Source: Candidatus Accumulibacter iunctus (GTDB taxonomy: Bacteria > Pseudomonadota > Gammaproteobacteria > Burkholderiales > Rhodocyclaceae). From it: a DNA stretch of 33,564 nucleotides. The notes beneath the pieces are model-generated. The model saw nothing but the letters and a program-made list of their open reading frames with translations. It did not search any database and had not been told where the DNA came from. The position numbers were made by a program, and so were the translations under genes. The stretch spans positions 2,095 to 35,658 of the forward strand of contig DDUX01000047.1 of NCBI GenBank assembly GCA_002345025.1. The letters are read 5' to 3'. Below are positions 32,127 through 33,564 of the stretch, in pieces. Every line of letters starts with the position of its first letter. Positions within the stretch are counted from its first letter, which is position 1.

Positions 32127-33165
32127 TCAGAGCGGCCGTATCTCGCCGTCACGGATCTCCAGTCTCCCCTGCCCTGCCAGCAGCGCCAGTTCCGCTTCAA
32201 GACCCTCGCGCACTTTTCGGCCCAATCGTTGGCAACCCCGCGCTCGTGCCAGCTCGCGGAGGAACTGCTCATACGGCGCAGATCTACCGCCCAAAAGTGC
32301 CATCACTTGCCGATGGCCAGTGCCCTCCACTGGCATTGCTGTCGGGTCGTCGGCTGGCAACGGATGCGGCTCTGCCGGCACTGGCTCGATCGGCGCTGCC
32401 TGGGGGTCGAGAGGGTTATGGCCCGGTGCATTCCCCTGCTCGATCAGCGCATCCAGTTCGTCGACCGTCGCGTTTTCGGGGCGGGCTGCGGGGTCTCTGA
32501 CGCGATTCGCCTCCGGAGGAATCCCGAGCTCCCGCAGGCGATCGAAAACCGGCCGCATCGCCAGCTCCGCATCGCGGTAGAACGCGCTGCCGCGGATGCG
32601 CACGAACCGCCAGCCAAGCCGTTCGAGGACCGCCTGCCGATCCATGTCTTCGGCGAGATTCTCGATGGGATGGTAGCGATCGCCATCGCATTCGACGGCC
32701 AGACGCAGCCCTGCGCCCTCGACGACCAAGTCGATGCGGTAGTAGCCGACCGGCCACTGCGACCTGACGCGGAAACCCGCGTCGGTGAGGCGCTGCAACA
32801 CTTCTCTCTCGAACGGCGACTCGGTCCTGCCGACCTCACGCGCGTTGGCCCGCAGGTAGGCCAGAGGGTTCCGGACGTGTTGCAGCAGCCTGAACCGAAT
32901 GTCGTCCGGCGCCAGATGATGTTCCGGATCGAAGGAGTGCACCACCCACAACTGATCGCGCGCCCGGCTGGCGGCCACGTTGTAGCGCTTCTTGATCAGC
33001 TCGAAAGCGCCCTCACGGACCGCGCGAAGCAATCCCTCGCGCGGAGGACCATCGACCAGCGACAGAAAGATGATGTCCCGCTCGTCGCCCTGGAACTCAC
33101 CCGGGATTCCTGCCTGGATGCGGCGATTGGCAATCTCGACGCCGTCGATCTCCTGGTGCAGCAGC
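32127..33165 (-). pseudogene. C-terminal half of an SF1 helicase with a nuclease domain
   Basis: The open frame holds about 345 recognisable residues. It begins inside the second helicase domain, with motif V (EFQGDERDIIFLSLV) and motif VI (RYNVAASRARDQLWVVHS) of UPF1-like superfamily 1 helicases. A PD-(D/E)xK or Vsr/DUF559-type nuclease follows: GYYRIDLVVEGAGLRLAVEC, DGDRYHP, then ERLGWRFVRIRGS. A Pro-rich linker and a helical C-terminus end the protein. The Walker A half, which should add over 800 residues, is absent. Such proteins occur in defence islands. The upstream edge at about 33165-33172 joins out of frame to another gene start. Confidence 0.75.
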
Positions 33166-33288
33166 GATCTGCTGGTAGTCCGATGCCAGCGCAGCCTGCG
33201 CGAGGGGTCCAATGCCGACTGCCGTCTCGCCGGCTGCCGCTCGCAAGTCGGTACGGCCGATCCAGGAAACGAGGACAGCTTCTGGCAT
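33166..33288 (-). pseudogene. N-terminal fragment of a second gene, fused at a deletion
   Basis: From the ATG at 33286-33288 the frame reads MPEAVLVSWIGRTDLRAAAG and then TAVGIGPLAQAAL and SDYQQ, before running into the helicase sequence out of frame. A strand-turn-'WIGRTDLR' start followed by GIGPLAQA resembles, from memory, the CARF-like N-terminus of RtcR-type or related defence-island regulators. That assignment is tentative. Only about 40 codons remain. A purine-rich AGAAGAAAA precedes the ATG. Confidence 0.4.
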
Positions 33289-33465
33289 GGAAGTTTTCTT
33301 CTACAAGACAAGCAATCTTATACTCGGGCGGCCGCAGCGACACACGGAGGGTAATCCGGGCCCGCCCCGCATGGGGAATCCGCCTGCCCGAACAACCTGT
33401 CGCCGCGCAAGCGCAGCACAGACCGCCTATACTTCGCTTCTCGTCCGGCCAGATCTGAAACCCGC

Positions 33466-33564
33466 ATGATCGCTTCCCTGTCATCGGCGGCCTCGACCGC
33501 GCCGTCGTTCCCGACCCGCCCGGTGCAGGTGCGCACCGGTGCCGGCGTGGCTGCGGCCGATGGC
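33466..33564 (+). CDS. Start of an unidentified gene at the window edge
   Basis: The ATG at 33466 opens 33 codons to the window end without a stop (MIASLSSAASTAPSFPTRPV...). TATACT at 33428-33433 could be a -10 box, but no -35 box or clear ribosome-binding site is seen. The residues are Ser/Ala-rich and give no family. It may be a real gene continuing outside the window or a chance frame. Confidence 0.35.
   Translation, partial: MIASLSSAASTAPSFPTRPVQVRTGAGVAAADG

Noticed and set aside
32106..33458. 450-residue plus-strand open frame
   Set aside because: It is antisense to the helicase-nuclease fragment and has no recognisable motif.
1..33564. CRISPR array, tRNA or rRNA genes
   Set aside because: No regularly spaced direct repeats were seen, and no cloverleaf or rRNA-like stretch was noticed in the intergenic gaps.

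Overview
The window is GC-rich, densely coded DNA from a betaproteobacterium. The best guide is the run hfq-hflX-hflK-hflC-DUF2065-hisZ-purA (10504 down to 4154), a gene order typical of that class. The style of the signalling genes would fit a Rhodocyclales relative such as Candidatus Accumulibacter, but that placement is an inference and no rRNA or tRNA is present to test it. Most genes lie on the minus strand, and many neighbours share ATGA or TGATG stop-start overlaps.

Layout. 1-2028 (minus): a P-loop ATPase cut by the window edge, a helical phasin-like protein and a coiled-coil protein, all poorly characterised. 2029-4153: an orphan dihydrolipoamide-dehydrogenase-type flavoprotein, flanked on the far side by a decayed copy of the last ~30 codons of purA. 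4154-10504: the housekeeping chain hfq, hflX, hflK, hflC, DUF2065, hisZ and purA, translationally coupled from hflX to purA. 10723-10905 (plus): a one-helix membrane protein divergent from hfq. 11063-19261 (minus): a five-gene signalling operon (receiver-PAS-kinase, CHASE kinase, Rcp1-like receiver, receiver-PAS-GGDEF, membrane PAS-GGDEF-EAL) that should convert phospho-signals into c-di-GMP turnover. 19514-21307 (minus): a GspE/PilB-type ATPase with its own promoter. 21472-21990 (plus): an exported protein with three 12-cysteine-total repeats.

22034-25296 (minus): a family 6 uracil/hypoxanthine-DNA glycosylase coupled to htpG, which carries a near-consensus sigma-32 promoter, and then greB. 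25503-25823 (minus): an unknown 106-residue protein with a clear terminator. 25888-28079 (plus): azlC-azlD, where azlD probably starts at CTG, then a YdcH/DUF465 protein and an alpha/beta hydrolase. 28027-31074 (minus): a DUF6394-like membrane protein, a two-helix potassium channel with tandem RCK domains, and an EamA transporter.

31515-33288 is an accessory graveyard. It holds a small ORF coupled to a truncated nucleotidyltransferase, and the C-terminal half of an SF1 helicase-nuclease of defence type joined by an apparent deletion to the first ~40 codons of another gene. A plus-strand gene starts at 33466 and runs off the end. No CRISPR array, rRNA, tRNA or intact insertion sequence was seen.
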